From an uncultured Oxalobacter sp. (GTDB taxonomy: Bacteria; Pseudomonadota; Gammaproteobacteria; Burkholderiales; Burkholderiaceae_D): 14,146 nt of DNA. The notes beneath the pieces were generated by a model. That model did not search any database. It was not told the DNA's origin and was given only the letters and a program-made list of their open reading frames with translations. Below, one piece after another: positions 14,056-14,146 of this stretch (the first letter of the stretch is position 1; every line of letters begins with the position of its first letter). The translations under genes were made by a program, and so were the position numbers. The stretch is taken from assembly GCA_905202055.1 (NCBI GenBank), contig CAJKQK010000051.1, positions 1-14,146 of the forward strand. Reading direction: 5' to 3'.

Positions 14056-14146
14056 TTATTTCCCGCTTTGTCGAAGACGGATGCAGAGGTATATCATCCA
14101 CACGAAAATGACCATGGAGGCGTAAGGTACTGCCGGAATGAAAAGG
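14056..14146 (-). CDS. C-terminal end of a membrane protein (rest outside window)
   Basis: On the minus strand an open frame enters from the right edge and ends at TAA (14056-14058) after 29 complete codons. The peptide contains a hydrophobic helix (VPYASMVIFVWMIYLCI) followed by a basic end RLRQSGK, typical of a last transmembrane segment with a cytoplasmic tail. The visible piece is too short to name a family. It is convergent with the Sel1 lipoprotein gene. The evidence is composition only, so a chance frame is possible. Confidence 0.4.
   Translation of the reverse strand, partial: LFIPAVPYASMVIFVWMIYLCIRLRQSGK

Noticed and set aside
1..14146. CRISPR array, insertion sequence, tRNA or rRNA genes
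   Set aside because: No regularly spaced repeats, transposase motifs, terminal inverted repeats or structural RNA signatures were seen on either strand.

Overview
The window reads as chromosomal DNA from a Gram-negative bacterium, most likely a betaproteobacterium of the Burkholderiales. An Oxalobacteraceae member such as Oxalobacter is my best guess, but it rests on gene style, roughly 50% GC and recurring GCGCTACAAT-type -10 boxes, not on a database match. No rRNA, tRNA, CRISPR array or complete mobile element was found.

Left part (1-1290): the 3' end of a Sel1-repeat gene ends at a bidirectional terminator. Two leftward genes follow, each its own transcription unit: a short DUF488 protein and a GNAT N-acetyltransferase. 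In both, the ribosome-binding site points to a start inside the longest open frame. Middle-left (1290-3740): two tandem, related phage tail-fibre genes, both broken, with no other phage genes around them. Each is preceded by a terminator-like hairpin that touches its ribosome-binding site. They share an N-terminal module and a C-terminal WLEQGG...WYACG module, and only the second has a tail-collar domain.

Centre (3895-9289): housekeeping and metabolic genes on the plus strand, mostly monocistronic: a GabD-like semialdehyde dehydrogenase, an exported eight-repeat Sel1 protein, thymidylate synthase (thyA), a classical short-chain dehydrogenase, and a one-repeat Sel1/TPR protein with a second transmembrane helix. 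A gene-poor stretch of about 0.8 kb (9290-10113) holds terminators and a run of ten C.

Right part (10114-14146): a YdcF/SanA-type membrane-anchored DUF218 protein, a small exported rhodanese, a PAS-PAS-GGDEF diguanylate cyclase behind the best sigma70 promoter in the window, a Sel1-repeat lipoprotein, and the last codons of a leftward membrane-protein gene at the edge.

The recurring theme is cell-envelope proteins built on Sel1-like repeats: four separate loci in 14 kb, scattered between unrelated genes. I see no coherent multi-gene new system. The most unusual region is the decayed tandem tail-fibre pair, where one paralogue carries a frame-restoring double shift and both have broken ends.
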